NCBI GenBank assembly: GCA_016195265.1
Contig: JACPZW010000034.1
Span: 1 to 64,000, forward strand
Source of the DNA: Acidobacteriota bacterium
Lineage (GTDB): Bacteria > Acidobacteriota > Vicinamibacteria > Vicinamibacterales > CAVVIG01
Direction of reading: 5' to 3'
Length of the DNA stretch: 64,000 nucleotides
Below, in pieces: positions 34,802 to 42,746 of the stretch. The translations under genes were made by a program, and so were the position numbers. Below the pieces are notes generated by a model. The model saw only the letters and a program-made list of their open reading frames with translations, searched no databases and was not told where the DNA came from. Position 1 is the stretch's first letter. Each line of letters opens with the position of its first letter.

Positions 34802-35463
34802 GCCCGCTGAGTCCTGACGCGGTCCACACGGTCATCGACGACCTCGGCGCGCTGCTGCTGTTCACGATGATCCTCATCGTCGCGGCAGGGCAGATCTATC
34901 GCGCCATCTATTCCGTGGCCGCGCAGTCGCTCCTCATCTCCATCGCCGGCGCGGTCCTCGCGACCGCGACGGGGAATCCGGATCTCTGGGTGATCGCCGG
35001 CATCACGCTCGCCGTCAAGGCCATCCTGCTGCCGTGGGTGCTGCACCGGGTCGTGCAGCGCATGAACGTGCGGCGCGAAGTGGAGCCGGTGATTCCCATC
35101 GCCGCGACGCTCGCCCTCGCGGTCGCGATCGTCGTGGTGTCGTTTCAGTTGAGCGCGTCGCTCGGCCCCGTCCGTCAGGCGATCACCGGCAACGCGCTTC
35201 CGGTCGGCATCGCGCTCACGCTGACGGGTGTGCTGGTCATGGCGACTCGCAAGACGGCGCTGACCCAGATGGTGGGCCTCTTCGCCTCGGAGAACGGCAT
35301 CTTCTTCACAGCGATGGCCGTCACGCAGGGGATGCCGCTCATCATCGAGATCGGCGTGATCCTCGACGTCATCCTCGCCGCGCTCGTGATGACGATCATG
35401 GTGCTCCGCGTCCGCTCGACGGTCGACGCCGACATCGCCGACCTGGACCGGCTGAGGGGATGA
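34798..35463 (+). CDS. hyfE: module 2: HyfE-like membrane subunit
   Basis: 221 residues from GTG 34798, overlapping the hyfC2 stop. It is hydrophobic throughout. The C-terminal NuoK-like region MVGLFASENGIFFTAMAVTQGMPLIIEIGVILDVILAALVM keeps the two glutamates also seen in the module 1 copy. The charged end RVRSTVDADIADLDRLRG matches the HyfE tail. Pairing is presumably with hyfC2 and hyfF2. Confidence 0.85.
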   Translation: MSPLSPDAVHTVIDDLGALLLFTMILIVAAGQIYRAIYSVAAQSLLISIAGAVLATATGNPDLWVIAGITLAVKAILLPWVLHRVVQRMNVRREVEPVIPIAATLALAVAIVVVSFQLSASLGPVRQAITGNALPVGIALTLTGVLVMATRKTALTQMVGLFASENGIFFTAMAVTQGMPLIIEIGVILDVILAALVMTIMVLRVRSTVDADIADLDRLRG

Positions 35464-35466
35464 TCG

Positions 35467-36939
35467 GTGGCTGAGACGCTCCTCTGGGTCCTCCCGCTCG
35501 TCCCGACCGTGACCGCATTGCTCATGCTCACGACGCGCGATCGCCGCGTGCTGTCGGCGATTGACGTCGCCGGATCGTCTGTGCTGCTCGCGCTCGCGCT
35601 GATTCTCGCGCGCGACGTGGCCGCCGGCGGCCCGCGAGCGCTCGGCGTCTTTCGCGTGGACGCGCTCGGACTCGTCTTTCTCCTGCTCGTCGTCGTCCTC
35701 ACGCTGGCCGTCTCCATCTACACGGTGGGATGGCTCAAGCAGGCGGTGGCCGTCGGCAACATGAAGGCCGAGTACTTGCGGTCGTACTTCGCGCTCGTGC
35801 ACGCCTTCGTGGCGACGATGATCGTGACGGTCCTCGCCGACAACCTCGGCGTCCTCTGGATCGCAATGGAAGGGACGACCATCACGTCGGCCGTCCTCAT
35901 CGGCTACCACGGCCACCATCACGGACTCGAGGCGGCGTGGAAGTACATCATCGTGACGACCATCGGCATTTCGTTCGGCCTCTTCGGCACCGTGCTCGTC
36001 TACGCCGCGTACGCGGCCGCCGCCGGCGTTCACGGCGGCGCGGGATCGCTGAGCTGGTCGGCGATCATGCAGGTCGCGCCGACGCTCGACCCGGGAATCA
36101 TTCGCATCGGCTTCATCTTCGTCATGGTCGGGTACGGCACCAAGGCAGGTCTTGCCCCCATGCATCTCTGGCTGCCGGACGCGCACAGCCAGGCGCCCAC
36201 GCCCGTCTCGGCGCTGCTTTCGGGCGTGCTCATCAAGTGCGCGCTCCTCGGCATCATCCGGTTTCAGACGATCGCGGCGGCCGCGTGCGGGCCGGCGTTT
36301 CCGGCGCGCGTGCTGATCGTCTTCGGCCTGACGTCGGTCGTCGTGGCCACGCCGTTCATCCTGGCGCAGCACGACATCAAGCGCCTCCTCGGCTACCACA
36401 GCGTCGAGCACGTCGGGATCGTCGCGCTCGGTCTCGGCTTCGGCGGCCCCGTCGGCACCTACGGCGCGCTGCTGCACGTGGTGAACCACGGCATCACGAA
36501 GGCGCTGGCGTTCTTCGCCGCCGGCAAGGCCATCGCCCGCTACGGCACGCGCGATATGCGGGTGATCCGGGGCCTCCTCGCCGTCGCGCCGATCGGCGCC
36601 ACGCTCCTCATGCTCGCGGCGCTGTCGCTCGCCGGCGTGCCGCCGTTCTCGATCTTCGTGAGCGAGCTGATGGTGTTGCGCGCCGGCATCGGCCACGGTC
36701 ACTGGCTGGCGATCGCGATCTTTCTCGCGATGGTCGTCGTCATCTTCGCCGGCCTCCTCCATCACGCCGGCGCCATGGTCTTCGGCGAGCCGCCGGCGAC
36801 GGCAAGCCGGGAGCCGGAGGCGTGGTCCCCGCTGATCGGCATGTTCGTGCTCGCAGCGATCATGATCCTGCTCGGACTCACCATTCCCGCGAGCCTCGAC
36901 CGGCTGCTCCAGCGCGCGACCGAGGTCGTCGTTGGCTGA
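35467..36939 (+). CDS. hyfF: module 2: HyfF-type antiporter-like membrane subunit
   Basis: 490 residues from GTG 35467. WIAMEGTTITSAVLIG contains the helix-5 glutamate, HLWLPDAHSQAPTPVSALLSGVLIK the broken helix, and QHDIKRLLGYHSVEHVG the Lys/His channel region. Compared with the module 1 copy at 28720 it has the same length and architecture. It overlaps the hyfG2 start by eight bases. Confidence 0.9.
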   Translation: MAETLLWVLPLVPTVTALLMLTTRDRRVLSAIDVAGSSVLLALALILARDVAAGGPRALGVFRVDALGLVFLLLVVVLTLAVSIYTVGWLKQAVAVGNMKAEYLRSYFALVHAFVATMIVTVLADNLGVLWIAMEGTTITSAVLIGYHGHHHGLEAAWKYIIVTTIGISFGLFGTVLVYAAYAAAAGVHGGAGSLSWSAIMQVAPTLDPGIIRIGFIFVMVGYGTKAGLAPMHLWLPDAHSQAPTPVSALLSGVLIKCALLGIIRFQTIAAAACGPAFPARVLIVFGLTSVVVATPFILAQHDIKRLLGYHSVEHVGIVALGLGFGGPVGTYGALLHVVNHGITKALAFFAAGKAIARYGTRDMRVIRGLLAVAPIGATLLMLAALSLAGVPPFSIFVSELMVLRAGIGHGHWLAIAIFLAMVVVIFAGLLHHAGAMVFGEPPATASREPEAWSPLIGMFVLAAIMILLGLTIPASLDRLLQRATEVVVG

Positions 36940-38470
36940 CCATACCGTGCGCTTCGTGGACCCGGCCGATCTCCCGGCAGCGGCCGCCGTGCTGACGGGA
37001 TCGCACGCGATGGCGCTGGCCACGGTGGTAGCGACGGACGAGACGGCCACGCCGGACGGCGATCTCAAGGTGCGCTATGTCTTCGAGCCCACCGCTCCCG
37101 GCGGTCCCGATCGTTTCGTGACGCTTGTGATCTCCGTCGATGCCACGCGCCCGGAAGTGCCCTCACTCACGACGCTCGTCCCGGCGGCCAACTGGCACGA
37201 GCGCGAGATGCGGGATCTCTTCGGCATCGTTCCGGTCGGGCATCCCGATCCCCGGCCGCTCGTGGTCCACGACGGGTGGCCGCAGGGCGTCTTCCCGCTT
37301 CGCAAGGCGTTCGATGGATCGCGGCGCGTCGCCGTCGAGCCCGCCGCCGAGTTCCCGCACCTCGTCGCGGAAGGGGAGGGCGTCTTCGAGATCCCGGTCG
37401 GCCCGATCCACGCGGGCATCATCGAGCCGGGTCACTTCCGCTTTTCGTCAGTCGGCGAGACCGTGCTCAATCTCGACGCGCGACTGTTCTACACGCATCG
37501 GGGGCTGGAGAAGAGGATGGAAGGACTGTCGCCGCTCGACGCGTTCTACGTCGTCGAACGCATCTGCGGCGTGTGTTCGGTCGCGCACGGCCTGGGCTAC
37601 TGCGAAGCCCTCGAACAGATTGCCGGAGTCGCTGCGCCGCCGCGGGCCCGGCTGATCCGGACCATCGCTCTCGAACTGGAGCGGCTCTACAACCACGTCG
37701 GCGACGTCGGCAACGTCTGCGCCGGCGCGGCGTTCCACTACGGCACCACGGCCGGTATGCGTTTGAAAGAGACGCTTCAGCAGGTGAACGAGCGGCTCGC
37801 CGGCAATCGGTTCCTTCGTGGCCTCGTGATCCCGGGCGGTGCGCGCCTCGATCTCTCGAGCGACCTGCTCCGCGTTCTCGCCGCCACCCTTCGGGACACG
37901 CTCGCCGGGCTCGACGCCTTGATGGAACGCATCGAAGCCAACCCGTCGGTCGTCGATCGGCTCGATGACACCGGCGTGCTCCATCATCAGACCGCGCTCG
38001 ACCTCGCCGTCGCCGGAGTCGCGGCCCGCGCAAGCGGCGTGGATCGCGACGCGCGTCGCGATCATCCGCATGGCGCGTTCGTGGGCGTCGATCCGCCCGA
38101 CCTGCACGTGGTGACTGCGTCCGAAGGGGACGCCATGGCCCGCGTGACTGTGCGCGCCCTCGAGGCCCGCGAGTCGATCCGGCTCATCGGCGAATTCGTC
38201 CGGCGGCTCGAGGCCGGGCCGCTGCAGATCGCCCTCGCCGATCCGCTGCCTGGTGGACGGATCGGAATCTCGGCGATCGAGTCGGCACGCGGTGAGGCGG
38301 TCCACTGGCTTCGCACCGATGCGGCCGGACGCGTGGAGCGATACCACCTCCGGTCGCCGAGCTACCACAACTGGCCCGCCGTGGCCCTGGCCGGCCAAAC
38401 GGCCATCGTTCCGGATTTCCCGCTCGTCAACAAGAGCTTCGAGCTCTGCTATTCGTGCACGGACCGCTGA
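36932..38470 (+). CDS. hyfG: module 2: group 4-type [NiFe] hydrogenase large subunit (NuoC-HycE fusion)
   Basis: 512 residues from TTG 36932. No ATG fits, and the TTG overlaps the upstream stop. Residues about 1-140 are NuoC-like (HEREMRDLFGIVPVGHPDPRPL). The hydrogenase domain has L1 RICGVCSVAH (C212, C215) and L2 LCYSCTDR (C506, C509), so all four Ni-site cysteines are present. L2 lacks the usual Asp-Pro before the first Cys (EL instead). The protein ends exactly at the Arg of L2 with no C-terminal peptide, whereas HycE and HyfG precursors are cut there by a protease. A NiFe site that oxidises or makes H2 is likely but unproven. No hyp maturation genes lie in the window. Confidence 0.9.
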   Translation: MADHTVRFVDPADLPAAAAVLTGSHAMALATVVATDETATPDGDLKVRYVFEPTAPGGPDRFVTLVISVDATRPEVPSLTTLVPAANWHEREMRDLFGIVPVGHPDPRPLVVHDGWPQGVFPLRKAFDGSRRVAVEPAAEFPHLVAEGEGVFEIPVGPIHAGIIEPGHFRFSSVGETVLNLDARLFYTHRGLEKRMEGLSPLDAFYVVERICGVCSVAHGLGYCEALEQIAGVAAPPRARLIRTIALELERLYNHVGDVGNVCAGAAFHYGTTAGMRLKETLQQVNERLAGNRFLRGLVIPGGARLDLSSDLLRVLAATLRDTLAGLDALMERIEANPSVVDRLDDTGVLHHQTALDLAVAGVAARASGVDRDARRDHPHGAFVGVDPPDLHVVTASEGDAMARVTVRALEARESIRLIGEFVRRLEAGPLQIALADPLPGGRIGISAIESARGEAVHWLRTDAAGRVERYHLRSPSYHNWPAVALAGQTAIVPDFPLVNKSFELCYSCTDR

Positions 38471-38471
38471 C

Positions 38472-39302
38472 ATGCTGCGAATCCTCATCAACGCGCTTCG
38501 CACGGGGGTCGTCACGACGCACTACCCCGCGGAGCCGAGCGTCCCGCCGGATCGCTTTCGCGGCGCGCCTGTGCTCCGCAGCGGCAGCCGCCTGCCGCCT
38601 CCCGCCGTCTGTCCCTCGGGCGCACTCACCGAGCGTATCGATGCGGGCGGTCGCCACGTCGCCCTCGACCTCGCGCGATGCGTCTTCTGCGGCCGCTGCG
38701 CCGAGGATCCGTGGGAAGGCGCCGTGACCATGGGACGGGATTTCGAGCTCGCGGCGCGCTGCCGCGACGATCTGCGGATCGAGGTCGTCGCCGACGATGC
38801 AACGATTCACGGTGGCTCGACGGCGGAGCCCGCGCGCGACCGGGACGCGGACGCCGCTCGCGCCTCGTCCGAAATCCGCCGCGTGCTCGGCCGATCGCTG
38901 CAGCTGCGTCACCTCGACGCGGGCTCCTGCAACGCCTGCGACTGGGAGCTCAGCGCGCTGCTCAACCCGGTGTACGACGTGCGTCGCCTGGGCATCGACT
39001 TCGTCGCATCTCCGCGACACGCGGATGGAGTTGCGGTCACCGGTCCGGTCACGCGCAACCTCGAGACCGCCGTTCGCCGCACGGTCGAGGCCGTTCCAGA
39101 TCCGCGCATCGTGATCGCCGTCGGCGCGTGTGCCGCTTCCGGTGGCATCGTCGGCGAGGGATACGCCAGCGCCGGCGGCGTCGATCGGATTCTGCCTGTC
39201 GACGTCTACATTCCCGGCTGCCCGCCGCGCCCGGAGGCCATCATCTTCGGCATCCTGGTTGCGCTCGGGCGCCTCGACGCCCGCCGCGTGCGGAAGGCGT
39301 GA
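38472..39302 (+). CDS. module 2: fusion of one-cluster ferredoxin (HyfH-like) and small subunit (HyfI-like)
   Basis: 276 residues. Residues 1-90 resemble HyfH/HycF (HYPAEPSVPPDRFRGAP). The first Cys motif keeps only C47 (CPSGAL). The second keeps C70, C73 and C76 (CVFCGRC) and has Pro at its fourth position. In 2[4Fe-4S] ferredoxins these four residues all bind the same cluster, so one cluster remains and the other is lost. Residues about 130-270 are NuoB/HyfI-like with C153, C156 (SCNACD), C220 (GACAAS) and C250 (GCPPRP). The fused chain would form an electron wire from an outside donor to the NiFe site. It is the last gene of the cluster, one base after hyfG2. Confidence 0.88.
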   Translation: MLRILINALRTGVVTTHYPAEPSVPPDRFRGAPVLRSGSRLPPPAVCPSGALTERIDAGGRHVALDLARCVFCGRCAEDPWEGAVTMGRDFELAARCRDDLRIEVVADDATIHGGSTAEPARDRDADAARASSEIRRVLGRSLQLRHLDAGSCNACDWELSALLNPVYDVRRLGIDFVASPRHADGVAVTGPVTRNLETAVRRTVEAVPDPRIVIAVGACAASGGIVGEGYASAGGVDRILPVDVYIPGCPPRPEAIIFGILVALGRLDARRVRKA

Positions 39303-39313
39303 CGCCCGCGACG

Positions 39314-39340
39314 CGTGACCGATGTAGAGGTCCGCTATGC
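39314..39340 (+). repeat. left imperfect direct repeat bounding the dGTPase island
   Basis: CGTGACCGATG, then TAGAGGTCCGC, then TATGC. The right copy at 40598-40626 differs by two substitutions and a 2-bp insertion. Confidence 0.75.
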
Positions 39341-39413
39341 GACTGTGGGTTTCCTCGGTGTGCTACGGAACCTGATAGAATAGGAGCGTCGACCTCATTG
39401 GAATGGAGCCGTC

Positions 39414-39635
39414 ATGTCAAACAAGGCTGAGATCGCGCCGACCATCCTGAGCGTTGAGAGGAGCATTCTCAGATTCCTCAGGAACAGTCAGAAGCCAGTG
39501 AGCCCTTCTGACCTGTTTGTCCAAAAGACATTGGACGGCAACTCGACGGCCGACGAGCGTCGAAAGGCGCTCTGGAATCTGGTGGACCAAGGCAAGGTTG
39601 AGGTTCTGCAGAACCTAAAGCTCAGAGTCGGATAG
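39414..39635 (+). CDS. small protein of unknown function, possibly winged-helix
   Basis: 73 residues, preceded by TGGAATGGAGCC as ribosome site and a TAGAAT about 40 bp upstream. The sequence (SILRFLRNSQKPVSPSDLFVQKTL, then DERRKALWNLVDQGKVEVL) reads like a small DNA-binding winged helix, with a helical start and a basic turn. Codon choice is less GC-rich than in neighbours. It lies directly before the dGTPase remnant, within the segment bounded by direct repeats. No family can be named with confidence. Confidence 0.6.
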   Translation: MSNKAEIAPTILSVERSILRFLRNSQKPVSPSDLFVQKTLDGNSTADERRKALWNLVDQGKVEVLQNLKLRVG

Positions 39636-39659
39636 AGCCCGCCATCTAGAGGCCGCTCC

Positions 39660-40474
39660 TTGCGCCTCGACCGCTTCCACGTTGAACCAAAGAAGAAGGA
39701 TGAGCGACCGCTGGGCCGGCGCGACCGCGACCGGCTGCTTTACTCCTCCGCTTTTCGGAGGCTCGCCGGTGTCACGCAGGTCGTCGGACCATTTGAAGGG
39801 CACATTTTTCACAACCGACTGACCCATACAATTGAAGTGGCCCAGATCGCTCGGAGTCTGGCTGAGAATCTGGTCAGGCGGCAGCGGAGGCTCGCGCACG
39901 ATCTTGGCGGCATCGATCCTGACGTTGTCGAGGCTGCGGCCCTTGCCCATGATCTCGGACACCCACCTTTCGGCCACGTTGCCGAGACGCAGCTTGATGC
40001 GCTGGTTAAACATGCTGGCGATCCAGATGGTTTTGAAGGCAACGCTCAGTCATTTCGCATCGTCGTCTGGCTTGCCGCTCATCGCAGTCGATATCGGGGC
40101 TTGAACCTCTGTCGGGCTACTCTGAACGCGATCCTAAAATACCCCTATTTTCGAGCTCGCTCGAAGAAGTCAAAGCGATATAAGAAGTTCGGCGTCTACC
40201 GCACGGAACGGTCAGCGTTCCAGTTCGCCCGGGCAGGATTCGCCTGAATGCCATTCGCGAACGCAATCGCGAAATTGTGCCCGCCGCTTATGAGGAAGAA
40301 TTGGATTCGCTGGGTCGGACGCGCCGCGGATTCAAAAGGCGACGACCTTCGCGGGCGGAAATACGACTGGCAGCGGACATTGTGGCTGGGCTCACGGACC
40401 ACCAAGCGTCGCTCATGCACTCACGCTTCTCCGGCATGAACTCTGGATCGGTAGCGGATCTGCACGCGAGATAG
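39660..40474 (+). pseudogene. remnant of a dGTPase-like HD-domain triphosphohydrolase
   Basis: The first frame (39660-40247, 195 residues) has the dGTPase N-terminus: RRDRDRLLYSSAFRRLAGVTQV, then HTIEVAQIARSLAENL, AALAHDLGHPPFGH with the HD metal pair, and FEGNAQSFRI. It then runs to KYPYFRARSK and stops after a frameshift. A second frame (about 40230-40474) reads RERNREIVPAAYEEEL and IVAGLTDHQASLMHSRF, a plausible C-terminal part. The usual length is about 400-500 residues, so the middle is missing. Intact dGTPases hydrolyse dNTPs and several protect against phage. This copy is broken and AT-richer than its surroundings. Confidence 0.75.
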
Positions 40475-40597
40475 GCTACCTTCTTACATTCCCCAAGAGC
40501 CGCGCTGCGGCTGAACGTCATCGTCTTCGATATTCTGGCCGAAGTCGGGCGGCTCCATGCATGCGCCTCGGTCCCACGGGCGTGATGGTACACATGG

Positions 40598-40626
40598 CGT
40601 GACCGATGCAGGGGTCCGCGCTATGC
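40598..40626 (+). repeat. right imperfect direct repeat bounding the dGTPase island
   Basis: CGTGACCGATG, then CAGGGGTCCGC, GC and TATGC. It lies just upstream of the DUF1223 start. TATGCT inside it could be a -10. Confidence 0.75.
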
Positions 40627-40641
40627 TGGGTCAGTCCCTCA

Positions 40642-41421
40642 ATGTCGCGCACCCTGTTAATCGCCGCACTCGCGCTCACGCTCGCCGGTTCCGCGGCCGC
40701 CCCGCGCGCCGCGGCGCCGATGCTCCCTGTACTGGTTGAACTGTTCACGTCCGAGGGCTGCGAGGACTGTCCGCCCGCCGATAAGGTCCTCGAGCAGCTG
40801 ATTGCCGCGCCGCCGGCCGGCGTCGAGGTCATCGGCCTCGGTGAGCACGTCGATTACTGGGATCAGCTCGGCTGGAAGGATCGGTTTTCGTCGCACGCGC
40901 TGACCGCGCGGCAGGGCCTCTATGCGGCGCGCTTCGCCAACGACAGCATCTACACGCCGCAGATGGTGGTGGACGGCCGCAGCGAATTCGTCGGGAGCGA
41001 CGCGGCTGCGGCCCGACGCGCGATCGGCAAGGCGATGGCGCAGTCGCACGGCGCGATCAAGATTGACATCGGGGCCGAGCTTGCTCGGCCCCTAAGAATC
41101 ACCCTGACGATCACCGATCTGCCGAAGGTCACGCGCGGCGATCGGGCCGACATCATCGTTGCGATCACCGAAGACGGTCTGCGCACGGACGTCAAGCGCG
41201 GCGAGAACAAGGGACGCGTGCTGACGCACGCCGCGGTCGCGCGCTACATGGCGACGATCGGCGAAGCGACGGCGGCCGGACCGGCCTCTGCGAACGCCGA
41301 CATCACGATCGCGCCGGGCTGGCAGCGCGATCGGCTGAAGATCGTCGCGTTCGTGCAGGAGCGCAAGAGCCGGCAGGTCCTCGCGTCGGCTTCGGCAGCG
41401 CTCGAGAATTTCCTCCCGTGA
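40642..41421 (+). CDS. secreted DUF1223 (thioredoxin-fold) protein
   Basis: 259 residues from ATG 40642, chosen over an ATG at 40606 because it gives a clean signal peptide (MSRTLLIAALALTLAGSAAA). ELFTSEGCEDCPPADKVL holds a CxxC pair in a thioredoxin-like fold typical of DUF1223. Also present are GLGEHVDYWDQLGWKDRFSS and YTPQMVVDGR. The family is periplasmic with no settled function; a redox role is inferred from the CxxC. Around residue 146 the peptide GAELARPL is encoded by a GGCCGAGCTTGCTCGGCC palindrome, an in-frame repeat insertion. The next gene starts on a GTG overlapping this stop. Confidence 0.85.
   Translation: MSRTLLIAALALTLAGSAAAPRAAAPMLPVLVELFTSEGCEDCPPADKVLEQLIAAPPAGVEVIGLGEHVDYWDQLGWKDRFSSHALTARQGLYAARFANDSIYTPQMVVDGRSEFVGSDAAAARRAIGKAMAQSHGAIKIDIGAELARPLRITLTITDLPKVTRGDRADIIVAITEDGLRTDVKRGENKGRVLTHAAVARYMATIGEATAAGPASANADITIAPGWQRDRLKIVAFVQERKSRQVLASASAALENFLP
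41071..41093. repeat. in-frame GGGGCCGAGCTTGCTCGGCCCC palindrome
   Basis: A perfect 9-bp stem inside the DUF1223 coding sequence. It shares its core with the intergenic copy at 2093-2110. Confidence 0.85.
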
Positions 41422-42746
41422 AAGAGTATCCATACTGGCTGGACACGGTGCCGGGCCTCCGGCCCGGAACTGAAAACTTAGAACTTAGAACTGAGAACTC
41501 GGAAACACCAGCCCTCAGCCCTCAGCCCTCAGCCCTCGGATCGCGTAGCGACGTTCTTGTGATCGGAGCGGGGTACACCGGCCTTTCCGCCGCGCGCCGG
41601 CTCGCAAAGTCTGGCGCGTCGGTGGTCGTGATCGAACGCGAGCGTGTCGGCTGGGGCGCCAGCTCGCGCAACGGCGGCCAGGTGCTCACCGGACTGAAGC
41701 TCGATCCGCTGACGCTCGTTCACCGGTACGGCGAGACGAGAGCGCGGCAGTTGTTCGAGGTGGCCGAGCAGTCGATCGCGCGGCTCGAAGCGCTGATCGC
41801 GGACGAGCGGATCGACTGCGAGTTCGCGCGCACCGGACATCTTCAGGCGGCCTGCAAGCCGTCGCACTTCCGCGCGTTCCGCGACGAGCAGGCGCTGCTC
41901 GCGCGCGTCTTTGATCACCGCGTCGAGCTGCTGTCGCGCCAGGAACAGCGATCCGAAATCGGATCGAACCGTTATCACGGCGTGATGGTCGACGAGCGGA
42001 GCGGCGCGATCAATCCCGCGCGGTACGTGCACGGCCTCGCGGCCGCCGCCGCACGCGCTGGCGCGTCGATCGTGACCGGCGTCGGCGTGACGGGCATGCG
42101 GCGTGAATCGAACGGCTGGCGTGTGACGACCACGGCGGGGGAGACCGCCGCCCGTCACGTGCTGGCGGCGACCAACGGCTACACCGGCGCCGCGACACCC
42201 GCGCTGCAGCGCCGCTTCGTGCCCATCGGCAGCTACATCATCGCGACCGAGCCGCTCACCCAGGGTCAGGCCGCGGCGATTCTGCCGAAGAAGCGCATGG
42301 CGTTCGACTCCAGGAATTTCCTGTGCTACTTTCGCGTGACACCAGATCGTCGTTTGCTCTTCGGCGGCCGCGCGGAATTCTCGGCGCCCGATGCCGAGAC
42401 GACGCGCCGCGCGGCGGCGATTCTCCGTCAGGGGATGACGGACGTGTTTCCCGATTTGGCGTCTGCGCACATCGACTACGCGTGGGGCGGCAACGTCGCG
42501 TTCACGCGCGATCAGATACCGCACGCCGGCGTGATCGCCGGCGTCTTCTACGCGGGCGGCTACTGCGGACACGGGATCGCGATGGCGACGCATCTCGGCG
42601 ACGCGATCGCCGAGCGTATCGCGGGCGGATCGGCGACGCACCCGCTGTTCGACGATCGCTTTCCCGCGATTCCGTTCTACAACGGCCGGCCGTGGTTCCT
42701 GCCGCTCGCCGGTGCGTACTACCGGGTGATGGACCTGCTTACGTAG
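41418..42746 (+). CDS. FAD-dependent amine/amino-acid oxidase (DAO family, PuuB-like)
   Basis: 442 residues from GTG 41418. The start PYWLDTVPG is typical of gamma-glutamylputrescine oxidase relatives. VLVIGAGYTGLSAARRLAKSG is the FAD-binding dinucleotide fold, followed by ERERVGWGASSRNGGQV and, near the end, YAGGYCGHGIAMATHLG. The family oxidises the C-N bond of amines or secondary amino acids and makes H2O2. Residues about 12-41, between PYWLDT and the FAD fold, are encoded entirely by repeats (41451-41540) and appear as GTENLELRTENSETPALSPQPSALG. The insert lies outside the FAD fold, so the enzyme may tolerate it. It is coupled to DUF1223 and followed by a REP array. Confidence 0.85.
   Translation: MKEYPYWLDTVPGLRPGTENLELRTENSETPALSPQPSALGSRSDVLVIGAGYTGLSAARRLAKSGASVVVIERERVGWGASSRNGGQVLTGLKLDPLTLVHRYGETRARQLFEVAEQSIARLEALIADERIDCEFARTGHLQAACKPSHFRAFRDEQALLARVFDHRVELLSRQEQRSEIGSNRYHGVMVDERSGAINPARYVHGLAAAAARAGASIVTGVGVTGMRRESNGWRVTTTAGETAARHVLAATNGYTGAATPALQRRFVPIGSYIIATEPLTQGQAAAILPKKRMAFDSRNFLCYFRVTPDRRLLFGGRAEFSAPDAETTRRAAAILRQGMTDVFPDLASAHIDYAWGGNVAFTRDQIPHAGVIAGVFYAGGYCGHGIAMATHLGDAIAERIAGGSATHPLFDDRFPAIPFYNGRPWFLPLAGAYYRVMDLLT
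41451..41540. repeat. composite in-frame repeat block in the FAD oxidase gene
   Basis: Three repeat types follow each other: CCGGGCCTCCGGCCCGG (palindrome), CTTAGAACTTAGAACTGAGAA (tandem) and CCCTCAGCCCTCAGCCCTCA (tandem). The reading frame is kept through about 30 codons. Confidence 0.9.

Noticed and set aside
24549-39302. Respiratory complex I (nuo) operon
   Set aside because: NuoA, NuoJ, NuoE, NuoF and NuoG are missing, HyfE-type subunits replace NuoK, the HyfB C-terminal extension is present, and one large subunit has hydrogenase Ni ligands.
24549-39302. Formate hydrogenlyase
   Set aside because: No formate dehydrogenase (fdhF), formate transporter or FhlA-type activator was found in or beside the cluster.
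39660-40247. Functional short dGTPase
   Set aside because: The C-terminal half found in all active family members is mostly missing and a frame change separates the remaining piece.
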